Positions 39,287 through 49,891 of a stretch of 64,000 bases of DNA are shown piece after piece; within the stretch, counting starts at the first letter, position 1; each line of letters starts with the position of its first letter. The notes below the pieces were generated by a model. It did no database searches. It had not been told where the DNA came from and worked only from the letters and a program-made list of their open reading frames with translations. This DNA is from Achatina immaculata (Eukaryota > Mollusca > Gastropoda > Stylommatophora > Achatinidae): positions 35,850,697 to 35,914,696 of the forward strand of contig CM019701.1 in the NCBI GenBank assembly GCA_009760885.1, written 5' to 3'. Made by a program: the position numbers and the translations under genes.

Positions 39287-42200
39287 TGCATGATCGTAAA
39301 AGGCGACTAAGGAGGGTTCAGCATAGGGTCAGCAACCCTATCTGGTAAAAAAACTATCAGACTGCTACAGAAACGGAAGCAAGGGAAAAAGCAAATGCAG
39401 GTGGAAGGAGAAATGCGTATCAGGAAACTGAGCCCATGAAGGTTGTGGATGAAAGCCAGCCACTGGAAGTCCCCAGCCCGACTGCAGACCTCCTGGAACC
39501 TAAACATAAGATGCAAATAGGCAGCTGGAATGTAAGAACACTAAACCAGACTGGAAAACTAGCACAAACCATCAAGGAAATGCACAGATACAAACTAGAC
39601 ATACTAGGAATACAAGAAGCAAGATGGACAGGACAAGGCAGAAGGAAATTAACAACACAGCACACAGAAGATACAATAATATGGTCAGGTAAAGAAGATC
39701 TTCATGAAGGAGGAGTAGCATTGATTATAACAAAAGAAGCATCAAGAGCATTGCTGAAATGGACCCCAATAAATGAGAGATTATTATATGCACGATTCAA
39801 CTCAAGATTCACTATTATAGTTTGTTATGCACCAACAGAAGCAGCTGAAGAGGAATTAAAAGAAGATTTTTACAACAGCCTCCAAGCAACAGTAGAAACA
39901 ATACCCAAACATGATATGCTACTCATCTTGGGCGACTTCAATGCAAAAGTAGGTGAAGGAAATGAAGATAGAAGAAGAATCATGGGAAGAGAAGGAATTG
40001 GAGAAATAAATGAAAATGGAGAAAGACTGTGCAGTTTCTGTGAAGAAAACATGATGACCATCGGAGGGACAATTTTCCAACACAAAAACATCCATAAGGT
40101 GACTTGGAGGTCACCAGATAAAACCACAGAAAACCAAATCGATCACATACTAATAAACAACAAGTGGAAACGGTCACTACAAGATGTACGAGCAAGGAAA
40201 GGAGCAGATGTAGGAAGTGATCACAACCTTCTGGTAGCAAAAATAAAACTAAAATTAAGGAAAGCCAAAATCGGAGAACACAGAAAGATACATTTTGATA
40301 CAAGCAAACTGATAGACCAGCAAACAAAAAATGAATTCTCAATAGTACTTAAGAACCACTTCAGTGTCCTACAAGACGAAGCAGAAATGTCCATATTAGA
40401 GTTCAATAAAACACTACAGGAAACAGCAAAAGAGGTGCTGGGATATCGGAAAAGGAGAAAAGAGGAATGGATAAGCGAGACCACATGGGAAAAGATAGAG
40501 CAAAGAAAAGAAATCAAGAAAAAATTACTGAACACCAAATCACAACGGCTTAAAGAACAAGTTTTAAGTAATTATGCACAAAAAGACAAAGAAGTGAAGG
40601 AATCATGCCGTCAAGATAAACGTCAATATTATGACAACTTAGTAGAAACAGCAGAGAAAGCAGCATATTCAAATGACATGAAAACCATATATAAAATCAC
40701 AAAGCAGATGACAGGTAACTTCAACACAAGATGTGAAAGTGCAGTAAGAACACAAAATGGACAACTGGTCAGTGGAGAAAGAGAAAAAATTGAAAGATGG
40801 AGGGAACACTTTAACACCCTACTAAACAGAACAAAAGGAGCACAAACAATAGACATACCTGAAGCAAAAACGGAACTAAACATCAATACAGGACCAATAA
40901 CAATAAATGAAGTAAAGGAGGCGATAAAGAAGCTAAAATCAGACAGGGCACCAGGTGAAGATGAAGTGACTGCGGAGATGTTGAAAGCAGAAGAAACAGA
41001 AACACCAAAACAACTTTGCCGGATATTACAACAAATTTGGGACTTAGAAAAAGCCCCAGAGGAGTGGAAAACTGGTCTTATAGTAAAATTACCAAAGAAG
41101 GGTGACCTCAGAGATTGCGGGAACTGGAGAGGCATTACCCTACTGCCTCTCACCAGTAAAGTATTTTGCAGAATAATCATCAACAGAATTGTACCAACAC
41201 TTGAGGAAAAACTTCGGAAAGAGCAGGCAGGATTTAGGAAAGGAAGATCATGCATAGACCACATATTTGTACTTAGACAAATATTAGAACAGGCTAATGA
41301 GTGGCACAGCACAACATATGCATTATTCATAGATTTTGAGAAAGCCTTTGACAGTGTCAACAGAGATGCACTGTGGAAAATCCTAAGATGGCATGGCCTC
41401 CCCCATAAAATAGTTAATGTAATCAAAGCACTATACGAGGGTTTTCAGTGCAAAGTTATCTGTGGAGAACATACCTCCAGCAGCTTTAGGGTACAAACAG
41501 TAGTGAAACAGGGATGTGTACTATCACCAACATTATTTATCTTGGCAGTAGTCTGGTTAATGAAGGAGGCAACATCAGACAAACGCAGAGGATACAAATG
41601 GACCCTTGACACAGTGCTGGAGGACCTTGACTTTGCGGACGATATTTGTCTATTATCAAGCAGTCACAAAGATATGCAAGATAAAATAAACAAGCTAACT
41701 CAGAATGCAAACAACATAGGACTAAAGATCAACGTAGGAAAGACAAAGTTAATGAAGGAAAATGTGAACAACAGAAATGTACTCAGAGTAGATAACAAGT
41801 TAGTGGAGGAGGTCAACGAATTTGTATACCTTGGCAGCAGAGTAGTAGAAAATGGAGACAGCACAGAGGACATCAACAGCAGACTTACTAGAGCAAACCA
41901 GGCTTGTGCAATGCTGCAGAATATATGGAAATCCAAAAAACTAAGCATAAATATGAAAATCAGGATATTTAAGAGTAACGTTCTAAGTGTACTACTCTAT
42001 GGAAGCGAATGCTGGAAAATCACCAAAACCATAGAAAACAAGTTGAATTCTTTCCAGATTAAATGTTTACGAAGAATTAGAAAAATATTTTGGCCAAACA
42101 CTATAAGAAATAACATCTTATTAGCAGAAATGCAGATGAAACCACTGACAACAATTATTGAGGAAAGACGCTGGCGATGGTTGGGACATGTGCTCCGAAT

Positions 42201-42424
42201 GACTGACAACTCACTACCAAAAATAGCACTAAGATGGACACCACAGGGGAGCAGAAGTAAGGGTAGACCAAAAGAGACATGGAGAAGAACAACAGAAAGG
42301 ATGCTGAGCAATAGAGGGCTCACCTGGGCAAGAGCAGAAAAAAAGGCGAAGGACAGGCATTTGTGGAAAACCCTTGCGGAAGCCCCATGTGCCCTGGGCA
42401 TTTAAGGTTCAGAGAGAGAGAGAG
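39287..42424 (+). mobile_element. Family C RTE-type LINE, full-length and intact
   Basis: An insertion of 3138 bases is bracketed by a perfect 14-base duplication, ATATGTTCACATCA, at 39273-39286 and 42425-42438. A short leader of 149 bases precedes one uninterrupted frame. The 3' end is a (GA)n tail right after the stop codon. Perfect duplication and an open frame point to a recent insertion. A 169-base 3' fragment of the same family is at 63744-63912 on the minus strand. Single ORF, apurinic endonuclease and a simple-repeat tail fit the RTE clade (the elements often misannotated as craniofacial development protein 2). Confidence 0.93.
39436..42405 (+). CDS. Family C endonuclease/reverse transcriptase, 989 aa, intact
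   Basis: This protein nicks genomic DNA and reverse-transcribes element RNA at the nick. Endonuclease (about residues 25-280): I-G-S-W-N-V-R-T-L, I-Q-E-A-R-W (catalytic Glu), Y-A-P-T-E-A-A-E, L-G-D-F-N-A-K-V-G, N-Q-I-D-H-I-L and G-S-D-H-N-L-L (catalytic Asp-His). RT (about 480-770): A-P-G-E-D-E-V-T-A-E-M-L-K, L-P-K-K-G-D-L, F-R-K-G-R-S-C-I-D-H-I-F, F-I-D-F-E-K-A-F-D-S-V, V-V-K-Q-G-C-V-L-S-P and F-A-D-D-I-C-L-L (catalytic pair). The thumb has L-L-Y-G-S-E-C-W-K, then W-R-W-L-G-H-V-L-R, and a basic K-G-R-P-K-E-T-W end. All key residues I can check are present and no stop occurs. The length is typical for RTE elements. ATG 39436 is the first Met in a leader with no other long frame. Confidence 0.93.
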   Translation: MKVVDESQPLEVPSPTADLLEPKHKMQIGSWNVRTLNQTGKLAQTIKEMHRYKLDILGIQEARWTGQGRRKLTTQHTEDTIIWSGKEDLHEGGVALIITKEASRALLKWTPINERLLYARFNSRFTIIVCYAPTEAAEEELKEDFYNSLQATVETIPKHDMLLILGDFNAKVGEGNEDRRRIMGREGIGEINENGERLCSFCEENMMTIGGTIFQHKNIHKVTWRSPDKTTENQIDHILINNKWKRSLQDVRARKGADVGSDHNLLVAKIKLKLRKAKIGEHRKIHFDTSKLIDQQTKNEFSIVLKNHFSVLQDEAEMSILEFNKTLQETAKEVLGYRKRRKEEWISETTWEKIEQRKEIKKKLLNTKSQRLKEQVLSNYAQKDKEVKESCRQDKRQYYDNLVETAEKAAYSNDMKTIYKITKQMTGNFNTRCESAVRTQNGQLVSGEREKIERWREHFNTLLNRTKGAQTIDIPEAKTELNINTGPITINEVKEAIKKLKSDRAPGEDEVTAEMLKAEETETPKQLCRILQQIWDLEKAPEEWKTGLIVKLPKKGDLRDCGNWRGITLLPLTSKVFCRIIINRIVPTLEEKLRKEQAGFRKGRSCIDHIFVLRQILEQANEWHSTTYALFIDFEKAFDSVNRDALWKILRWHGLPHKIVNVIKALYEGFQCKVICGEHTSSSFRVQTVVKQGCVLSPTLFILAVVWLMKEATSDKRRGYKWTLDTVLEDLDFADDICLLSSSHKDMQDKINKLTQNANNIGLKINVGKTKLMKENVNNRNVLRVDNKLVEEVNEFVYLGSRVVENGDSTEDINSRLTRANQACAMLQNIWKSKKLSINMKIRIFKSNVLSVLLYGSECWKITKTIENKLNSFQIKCLRRIRKIFWPNTIRNNILLAEMQMKPLTTIIEERRWRWLGHVLRMTDNSLPKIALRWTPQGSRSKGRPKETWRRTTERMLSNRGLTWARAEKKAKDRHLWKTLAEAPCALGI

Positions 42425-42438
42425 ATATGTTCACATCA

Positions 42439-42683
42439 GTTGTTATTTACTTCACACTGTTCACTATGTGTGCTGTCCTTGTTAGTATATTTTTAATGCA
42501 GAAGTTTCATGATAGTAATACACATCTTTATAAGTATTGCCGTGTCTGTAACTAGCAGTCACTGTAATAACAGACAGATGCACGATACATGTATAAGTAG
42601 TGTCGCACTTGGTATATTTGCTTTTTTGGTATATTTCACTATAAATTATTTTCGGATATGTTTTTCTTAGCGTTTTATTTCCA
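42439..42683. other. Unassigned spacer between two LINEs
   Basis: Non-coding AT-rich DNA. Its end at 42674-42683 (TTTATTTCCA) is the target-site duplication of the next LINE. Confidence 0.4.
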
Positions 42684-45239
42684 GAAGAAGAGGAAGTAGA
42701 ACACTTTTATAACACATTGCAAGCGACAATAGACCAGGTACGGAAAAATGATACTGTATTAATAATGGGAGATTTTAATGCAAAGATTAGTACAGAAAGA
42801 GCAGAAGATGAAGGACATGTTGTAGGGAAATTTAGCATAGGACATAGAAATGAGGCATGTGACAATCTAATGGCGTTTTGCATGGAAAATGAGCTAATGA
42901 TCGCTAACACTCTTTTTAAACAACAACCATGAAGACTTTACACGTGGACATCACCTGATGGGAAAACCAAGAATCAAATAGATTACATTTTAGTGCAGAG
43001 AAGGTGGAGGTCAAGTATAACATCAGCAAAAACTTTTTACTAGGTGCTGATTGTGACACGGACCATGAGTTATTAATAGCAGACATGAAGATAAAGATAA
43101 AAAAGATAGTTACAGGATCAAGACCACTCCGCTTTGATCTTACAAAAATACCAGAACAATACGATATAAAAGTGAAGAACCGTTTCGAAATCCTGATGGC
43201 TGTACAGGAGGAGATGACACCAGATGAATTGGCTACGCAGGCCAGAGATAACTTAATATCAACAGCTAAAGATATGGTTCCAGTAAAGAAAGCACAAAAG
43301 AATGGATGGATTACAGCAGGCACACTAGAACTGATAAAACAACGTAGAGAAATGAAGACGCAATGGAAAGTGACAAACAATAACAAGGAGGAATATAAAT
43401 CTTTAACAAAAGAAGTACAAAGAAACATCAGAAAAGACAAAAAACAAGACATACAAGATTGTTGTGAAAGAATAGAAGAACATCAGAACTGTGGAAGAGA
43501 TAATGAAATGTTGAGATAGTGAAATGTTTAAAGAAATGAGGACATTGACGAGAAATGACCTAAGCTAAATGTAATTTGTGATGAGACGGGGAATACCTTG
43601 ACAGAGACAGAGGAAATTCTAGAAAGATGGAAGGAATATTGCAGAGGAATGTATGAAACAACCGATTGTGAAAGCAGAAATCTACAGTGTGAATTATTAT
43701 TGGAGGAGAAAGAACCCGAACCAACAATAGAGGAAGTTTTATGGGCAATAAAGAATCTGAAAAATGATAAATCACCAGGATGTCATGAGATAACAGCGGA
43801 ACTTATTAAAGCAGGAGGAAAGGAATGTGCAACAATCTATCGTGGACTATGTAAAAAGATATGGCATTCTGGTATTTGGCCAAAAGAATGGAAAATAATT
43901 GTATTCATACCATTGCCAAAACAGGGTAACCTGAAATTATGCACAAACTATAGAACTGTTGCCCTGATTAGTCATGCCAGTAAAATTCTGTTAAAAATCA
44001 TAATGTGTAGACTTCGAAAGAAAATAGAAGAAGAAGTCAATATAGTCCAAGCTGGCTTCAGGCAAGGAAGAGGATCAAGAGATCATATATTCAATATAAG
44101 ATTAATAATAGAGAAATGCAGAGAGTTTAATGTGAATCTATATTTAGCCTTTATAGACTACTCAAAGGCATTTGATTGTGTACAACACCAGAAACTTTGG
44201 GAAATAATAGAAAAAACGGGATTTCCAACACATTTGATACAATTAACATCACTGCTGTATCTAGACCAATAAGCAACAGTAATAATAAATGGTGAAACAA
44301 CAATTTGGTTTGACATAAAACAAGAGGTCCGTCAGGGGTGCATATTGTCACCTTACTTATTTAACTTGTATATTGAAAATATAATGAGGAATGTTAGAGA
44401 AGATGTAGACAAAGAATATTACGATGCCATAACAATTGGAGGTTATGAAATACAAGAGATTAGATATGCTGATGACACAGTACTACTGTCCACATCACAG
44501 AAAGGAATGGAAAAACTAATTATATCAGTCCGTAAGAACAGCGAAGAGCAAAATCTCTATCTTAATGCGAAGAAAACTAAATTGATGACAACTGACAAAA
44601 CAAACAAGGCAGCTGAAATATGTATCAATGAGGAAAAACTGGAAGAAGTGGAGAGCATTGAATATCTTGGATCACTACTAACTAATAATGGAGATACAAT
44701 GAGGGGAATTAAAAGGAAGACATCTATCGCTCTTCAGAAAGTAAAACAACTAAACAATCTGTGGAGAGGAGCAGACAGACGTACAAAAGTAAGATTTTTA
44801 AGGGCATGCATCTTTCCCATCGCAACATATGCCTGTGAGACCTGGACACTTAACAAAACAGCTGAGAAACTCATAAATGCCTTTGAATGTAAATGCTACA
44901 GAAGAGTTCTCCAAATATCATGGACACAAAAAAGAACAAATATAACCATACTACAAGAACTTAATATTGAAGAAGGCTGGCTAGTAAAGAGGATTAAAGA
45001 GAGAAAACTGAAATATTTTGGACACATTAAACGTCATGATAATCTAGAGAAGATGATCTTGGAAGAGTACATAATGGGAAAAAGAAAGAGAAGAAGACCA
45101 AAGCAAAGATGGCTGCAAGACATCGTTGATGATCTGCAAATGGATGCATCAGCAGCAGGCCATCTTGCTCACAACCGAGAGGCCTACAGGAGTGATGTTA
45201 GGGAAGCAAAGTTCTGCAAGGGACATGCAAATGAATGAA
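42684..45239 (+). mobile_element. Family A LINE, 5'-truncated 2.6-kb copy
   Basis: A 10-base duplication TTTATTTCCA (42674-42683 and 45240-45249) brackets it. It starts inside the endonuclease (E-E-V-E-H-F-Y-N-T-L) and runs to the AATG tail. The reading frame is broken at about 42931 (TGA), near 43010, near 43510 (a short duplication of GATAGTGAAATG and a deletion) and at 44270 (TAA in place of CAA). It is otherwise close in sequence to the copy at 20046-23264 and shows the Trp codon that copy has lost. Confidence 0.92.
42717..45238 (+). pseudogene. Family A endonuclease/RT, truncated and broken
   Basis: Blocks in order: 42717-42932 endonuclease (M-G-D-F-N-A-K-I and M-E-N-E-L-M-I-A-N); 43004-43519 end of endonuclease (D-C-D-T-D-H-E-L-L) and linker; 43598-44272 RT fingers and palm (E-I-T-A-E-L-I-K, F-R-Q-G-R-G-S-R, F-I-D-Y-S-K-A-F-D); 44345-45238 RT catalytic box R-Y-A-D-D-T-V-L-L, thumb T-Y-A-C-E-T-W and basic end. 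The catalytic residues are all retained, so the breaks look recent compared with their surroundings. Confidence 0.88.
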
Positions 45240-45249
45240 TTTATTTCCA

Positions 45250-45525
45250 ACTTTTTTAATGTGCATTTTTGTATGTTTCCATGTTCATTTGCTGCTGCTG
45301 TCTTCAATTCTGATAATTCACAAAATCGCAATTGCAGTTATCTTTGCTTTCTTTATTGTTTTAGTACTCTCTCTCTCTCTCTCTCTCAAAATAGACACTA
45401 CTTTTAGAATTTATTTATTGTTTTTTAAAATTATTTTTCTTGCGTAATTTGCAGTCTTCTTACTGTAAATGTCAAAATTTTGTTATGTACCACTAACTGA
45501 ACTTGGAACGGATCTTGAACCATTA
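45250..45525. other. Unassigned spacer with a (CT)n run
   Basis: Contains a (CT)n microsatellite at about 45367-45388. No gene or element was recognised before the next LINE fragment. Confidence 0.4.
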
Positions 45526-46020
45526 CTAAGTAATAATGGAGATACAATGAGGGATATAAAAGGAGGACATCTATCGATATATGATTTTTAAGGGCATGCA
45601 TCTTTCCCATCGCAACATATGCCTGTGAGACACTTAACAAAGCAGCTGAGAAACATATAAATGCCTTTGAATGTAAATGCTACAAAAGAATCCTTCAAAT
45701 ATCATGGACATAAAAAGAACAAATATATCCATACTACAAGAACTTAATATTGAAGAAGGTTGGCTAGCAAAGAGAATTAAACAGGGAAAACTTAAATATT
45801 TTTGACACAGTAAACGTCATGATAATTTAGAGAAGACCGTCTTGGAAGAGTACATAATGGGAAAAAGAAAAATAGGAAGACAAAGGCGAAGATGGATGCA
45901 AGACATCGTTGATGATCTGCGAGTGGATGCACCAGCAGCAGGGCATTTTGCTTACAACCGAGAGGCCAACAGGAGAGCTGTTGGGGAGACACAGTTCCGC
46001 AAGGGACATACAAATGACTA
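45526..46020 (+). mobile_element. Family A LINE 3' fragment, older and gapped
   Basis: This matches the thumb and C-terminus of family A with internal deletions (for example 45573-45580, where about 50 bases are missing) and several stops. It ends in a mutated tail (AATGACTAACTGACTGA). The higher divergence marks it as older than the neighbouring copy at 42684. Confidence 0.78.
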
Positions 46021-46703
46021 ACTGACTGATTAGTGTTTCTGACAAACAAGTGATCTTTTTACAAGTATTTTTTTATTTTGTCACGTGAAATCTTACACAA
46101 TATCTGATATATGTTTATAGATTTGTAATAAACTACAAAGCTCATATTAACTGGCGCATCATACTTATTGTTATAAGTATAATTTATTCTGAGCGTTTAT
46201 TTTGTCATAAAAGCCCCTATGACTTGTGTAGCACAATGTAAATTGTAACAGAAGAGCAGAAGGTATTGTAAACTATGTTACACTTCTTTTCTTATCTCCT
46301 TGTTATCACATCCGATGTTAATGAAACTAAATCTGACCTTTTAAAAATCACGTTTGTTTGCAAACATTATTTACAGTCATATGTAAAAAAAAGCAGGAAT
46401 ACCTATCTCTCGTCTTTTAAAAACAGATGCACGATCTATTGACACAGATCTAAGAACATACTTTCATTCCGAGAGAAATCTTTTGCTGAATTCTTTCGTT
46501 TTAAGAATGAAGGTACTGTATGTAGGTTCTATCATGCAACAAAAAAAAAGCCAACAAAAAACATTAAATACACATACCTAAAAGCTTGATTCAGTATCGT
46601 TTTGAACTATCCTTTTTTTCGTCAGCTTTTGAGAGAAATGTATACTGTACTAGTGTTTCCATGGGAAAAAAAACTTACCTACCCTACTAACATGTTTATC
46701 CAG
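46021..46703. other. No recognisable feature
   Basis: AT-rich DNA. A short inverted repeat TGTAACA...TGTTACA lies at about 46245-46285 and may be chance. The last bases form the acceptor of the exon-like block that follows. Confidence 0.35.
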
Positions 46704-46789
46704 GTATAGTGCTGGTAGGACCAAGAGGGCGAGCGACAGCTGATATTGTGATTGAGATGTTCCTGTATATTGATCAGTTTTCTCTTCAA
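46704..46789 (+). pseudogene. SLC22-like exon remnant around TM5
   Basis: After the acceptor TTTATCCAG, the frame reads I-V-L-V-G-P-R-G-R-A-T-A-D-I-V-I-E-M-F and then runs into a TAA at 46790. SLC22 carriers have (M/V)-E-x-(V/I)-G-P-x-x-R-x-x-A-G-(I/M)-V-I-E-x-F at the TM4-TM5 region, so about ten positions agree. The expected next part (G-Y-x-x-L-A-x-I-A-Y) is not there, and no GT donor follows before the stop. The block seems to be a decayed or incompletely conserved exon. It lies in the right order and strand between the exons at 260 and 48158. Confidence 0.45.
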
Positions 46790-46792
46790 TAA

Positions 46793-47890
46793 TTTGAATA
46801 AATCATATACAAATTATCTGTCAATATATTGACGAACTAACGACTGAATTAAAGTTTATCTTTCCTAATCTGAAGTAAAATTTATCTATATGTTTTAGTT
46901 TCGCTAAAATTCCATTGACTGAAGTTTATCCATTTACTTTCAATGCTGTCTGAGATATCTGAAGAAATAATTTCACAGCTGTCAGTTTGATGTTAATATA
47001 GGCACATTTTCTAAAAGTTCAATTTGATTTCAAGGCAGATAGGAAATGAGTTACGATAGTTATAGATAAATAATGTGTAAATATCAAGGGCATGGTAACA
47101 TTGTGGTAGGATGGGCAACTCAGAAAGGAAGACTATAGGAAGTTTACTTTTTTTCTGAAACTGAGGACACTGAAAAATATGGAACGTTCGTTGTCTTTTT
47201 TTTAAAATGAGAACCTAACTACAGATACCCCTATGCAAAACTTCTAACCTAAGAGCACGATGCTGAAATGGATCTAAATTTTTCGCTACAAAAAATCGCG
47301 GGTGCTCCGACTATCCAATTTTTTGGGCGCTTGTGTTGTAACATTTATAGGGTCTAGTTGTAAAACTTAATGTAACAAAGCAATTATGTGTTCAAAGTAT
47401 GCTTATTATATATGAAAGTACTTGTATATGAAAGAAGATTCCACAAATAAACTTTTCTGATCCCCCGAAAAATGATGTGAAAATATGAAAACATAGCATC
47501 TGCACATTTTTGGCGCACAAAATAAAATAATGTTCTGCTTACCATCAATTTCTCGTAAGTAACTTTTCAAAACAATAGACTGCTATATATTTCGTCCTTA
47601 TGAATTTTACACAATAAATATCAATAGTATTTGTGACTATTTATAATAATTTTGTGTAAATAAGTGCAGTTTATTACAGTGTCTGCAACAGGCAGTCTCA
47701 TTACCACGAAAGAACGGGAAAAGTATACCGTTCTTGATTAAAAACGATTAAAACTTCGCTAAAGTACTAAAAATCTATACTTTCCGCCATACGGGAGTTC
47801 TACTTTCAAATAACATGCGAAGTGATAAGTTAAATAAAAATTAGCACAGTCTCTTTAACGAAAAGAAGCATCGAACAGTTTACGGTTGCT
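46793..47890. other. Intronic sequence, no feature recognised
   Basis: AT-rich DNA without ORFs or element motifs on either strand. It ends at a LINE target-site duplication. Confidence 0.35.
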
Positions 47891-47902
47891 AAGCACTATA
47901 CG

Positions 47903-48023
47903 TAAAAAATGTAAAATCCCTTGATGAGGTTGAAAAGCTCGCAGAAAACAAGATAAATTGGCGAACTACCTTGCGAGCCCTATGTGACGTTTAACGGCAC
48001 GGGAAGGATATAAGAATATAAGA
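47903..48023 (+). mobile_element. Family B LINE, 121-base 3' end
   Basis: This encodes only the last ~30 residues (S-L-D-E-V-E-K-L-A-E-N-K... A-L-C-D-V stop) and the TATAAGA tail. A perfect 12-base duplication AAGCACTATACG at 47891-47902 and 48024-48035 brackets it. It lies 134 bases before a transporter exon. Confidence 0.9.
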
Positions 48024-48157
48024 AAGCACTATACGGAAACGGCGTTGTCCATTAACATCTTAGAGAATTTGCCACTACAGACAGTGAATAAATGTTTTCG
48101 TTATACACTGTTGTAGTTAATATAAGCAAAGGAGATAAAACGCTTCTTTATTTTCAG

Positions 48158-48374
48158 CACTTTACCAGAATCTCCTCGGTGGTTTCTTTAACAAGGGACG
48201 ATGTCTTGAGGCTTCCAAGGTCATTCAACAGGTCGCTAAAGGAAACAGAGTTACCTTGTCTGAAGACGTTTCGAAATTAGATCTCTTAGAAGAAGATGGA
48301 AAGGGCGAAAACTTCTGGCACATGTTTATTACCCCATCGCTGTTGATAAGATGCCTTGTCATTTTCTTCAACTG
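48158..48374 (+). pseudogene. SLC22-type transporter exon (LPESPRW loop to TM7), one-base frameshift
   Basis: This exon of the organic ion transporter starts after the acceptor TTATTTTCAG at 48157 and ends before a GT at 48375. It opens with T-L-P-E-S-P-R-W-F-L, the hallmark of the large cytoplasmic loop of SLC22 and sugar-carrier families. An extra T in the CTTT at 48186-48189 then breaks the frame. One frame over it continues N-K-G-R-C-L-E-A, then A-K-G-N-R-V-T-L, and finally the start of TM7, R-C-L-V-I-F-F-N-W. The last codon is split (TG then G) and joins perfectly to the exon at 52136 to give N-W-M-V. The extra base is either a mutation or a sequencing error in a T run. Confidence 0.85.
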
Positions 48375-49599
48375 GTCCTTTTTTTTCTTTTTTTATACGC
48401 TGATTATATATGTATTATATATAAAGAATTTCCGGTGTTATCTAAAGTCACTGGTGACAATGGCATATCTATCTGTCTGTCTGTCTGCCTGTCTATATGT
48501 ATGTATCTCTGTCTGTTTCCCCATCTATCAATGAAATGTACAGTAGCATTCATTTTAAATCATTGCAGAATTCTTATCTAACGACAAAACTGAATCGTCC
48601 TCCACAAATCCTCCACATTATGACAGATAAATCAATAAATATTCACTAGAGATAAAAAAATAAAAAATGCTAGTGTGACACTTACTTTCACATCCCATTC
48701 AAAGCAAATCGATTTATTGTAGACACACCATGAACAGCAATAAGAGTTGAGAACATAGCTTCTGCTTTGCTCACATCACATGACAGTGCCTTATGAACAA
48801 CATGATAACATGAGATCACAATCGGTCAGTAATAGATTTATAGAAGGTGCTAAAATCAGGTTTTCAAAGTTGACTAAAATCTTCTTCCTGTAAAACGTAA
48901 GAGTCAGTCTCTCTTAGCCACACTGAACCAGTCGACAAAATATGGCTATGTTACGAAGGCTTATAGAAATGACTTGATTACATTATATACTTTTATTAGT
49001 GAAAAAAAGTGATCGTCGATAGCAGATTTTCTTAAGCCATCGTGCTGCAGCCCAGGCAGCGAAAGGTTAATCTTGCTGTTCAAAACAATAAATACTAACA
49101 CACATTATGTGTTATAAAGTAAAAATATGTGTCTTCATATTCGACTAAAGCTGCTAATATAACATGATCATGAGAAACTATTCGAATCATATAGATTCTA
49201 AAACTCACTGTGGTCAGTCACATAATGCCTGGTAATATATTCACTTCCACTTATCAGTTAGTTTGCTGCCATAAATTAAATAAATCCTTCGCATCGACTA
49301 GGAAATGTATGATGATGAGAAAATTTAGACGTCACAGATGTGTGCCGTTTTACTTTATATTTCCATAAGAAAAAGATTAACAGGGCATATAAATATTTTA
49401 ATTAGGGTGGCGTTGACGATCAGTACTTTCAGATGACTTATTTTACGCATAAAGTTCTTATGTAATGCGCATCATAAAGTTTATTCAGTTCAAAGTTCAA
49501 AATTCAGACTCCGGTTTCACTGTATTCGGGACAACCCCACATATGCTCAGCAGCATGCCGCAACATCTACCCAAGTGTATGCTTGCTAATCTTCTTATA
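48375..49599. other. Intron, no element recognised
   Basis: First part of a 3.8-kb intron. A long T-rich tract follows the donor, and a (TCTG)n/(TGTC)n run lies at about 48468-48515. No other feature was recognised until the family B fragment. Confidence 0.4.
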
Positions 49600-49891
49600 T
49601 CTTATATATTCTTATATCCTTCCCGTGGCGTTAAACGTCACACAGGGCTCGCAAAGTAGTTCGCCAATTTTTCCTGTCTTCGGCGAGTCTTTCAACTTCA
49701 TCAAAGGATTTTATGTCTGTTAATTTGGCCTCTCTTAACAATGTCCTCTTCAGAGTTTCACGTGGTCTGCCTCTTTTTCTTCGGCCTGTTGTGTTCAACT
49801 TGATAGCTTGTTTTGGGATTCTCTGATCATTTCTTCTCATCAAGTGACCAACATATGTCCATCTCCTTTTCCTGATCACCCATGAGACTAA
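49600..49891 (-). mobile_element. Family B LINE 3' fragment
   Basis: Minus-strand open block of 82 codons (49631-49879) with R-R-W-T-Y-V-G-H-L-M-R and the R-R-K-R-G-R-P-R end. The 3' tail consists of TATAAGA-type units at 49593-49618. It is joined directly to the RNase H-type LINE on the same strand. Confidence 0.85.

Larger units (their letters stand above)
430..46703 (+). other. Putative 46-kb transposon-filled intron of the SLC22-type gene
   Basis: This is the interval between the first recognisable transporter exon and the next one. It starts with a good donor (GAG then GTATGAGT) and ends with a pyrimidine-rich acceptor (ATGTTTATCCAG). It consists almost wholly of mobile elements listed separately. 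The exon or exons expected for TM2-TM4 (starting W-x-L-V-C, with a G-R-K/R loop) were not found. They may be missing, too diverged to see, or displaced by misassembly, so calling this a single intron is inference. Confidence 0.4.

Noticed and set aside
39870..42401. Several long minus-strand frames opposite the intact LINE (up to 265 codons)
   Set aside because: They are antisense shadows of the A-rich LINE coding strand with no motifs of their own.
46245..46285. TGTAACA...TGTTACA as a tiny LTR or foldback element
   Set aside because: Only 7-base arms, no target duplication, no similarity to the LTRs beyond the first bases; probably chance.
48468..48520. Peptide rich in S-V-C-L-S in the frame after the TM7 exon
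   Set aside because: It is translation of a (TCTG)n-type microsatellite within the intron, after a good GT donor at 48375.
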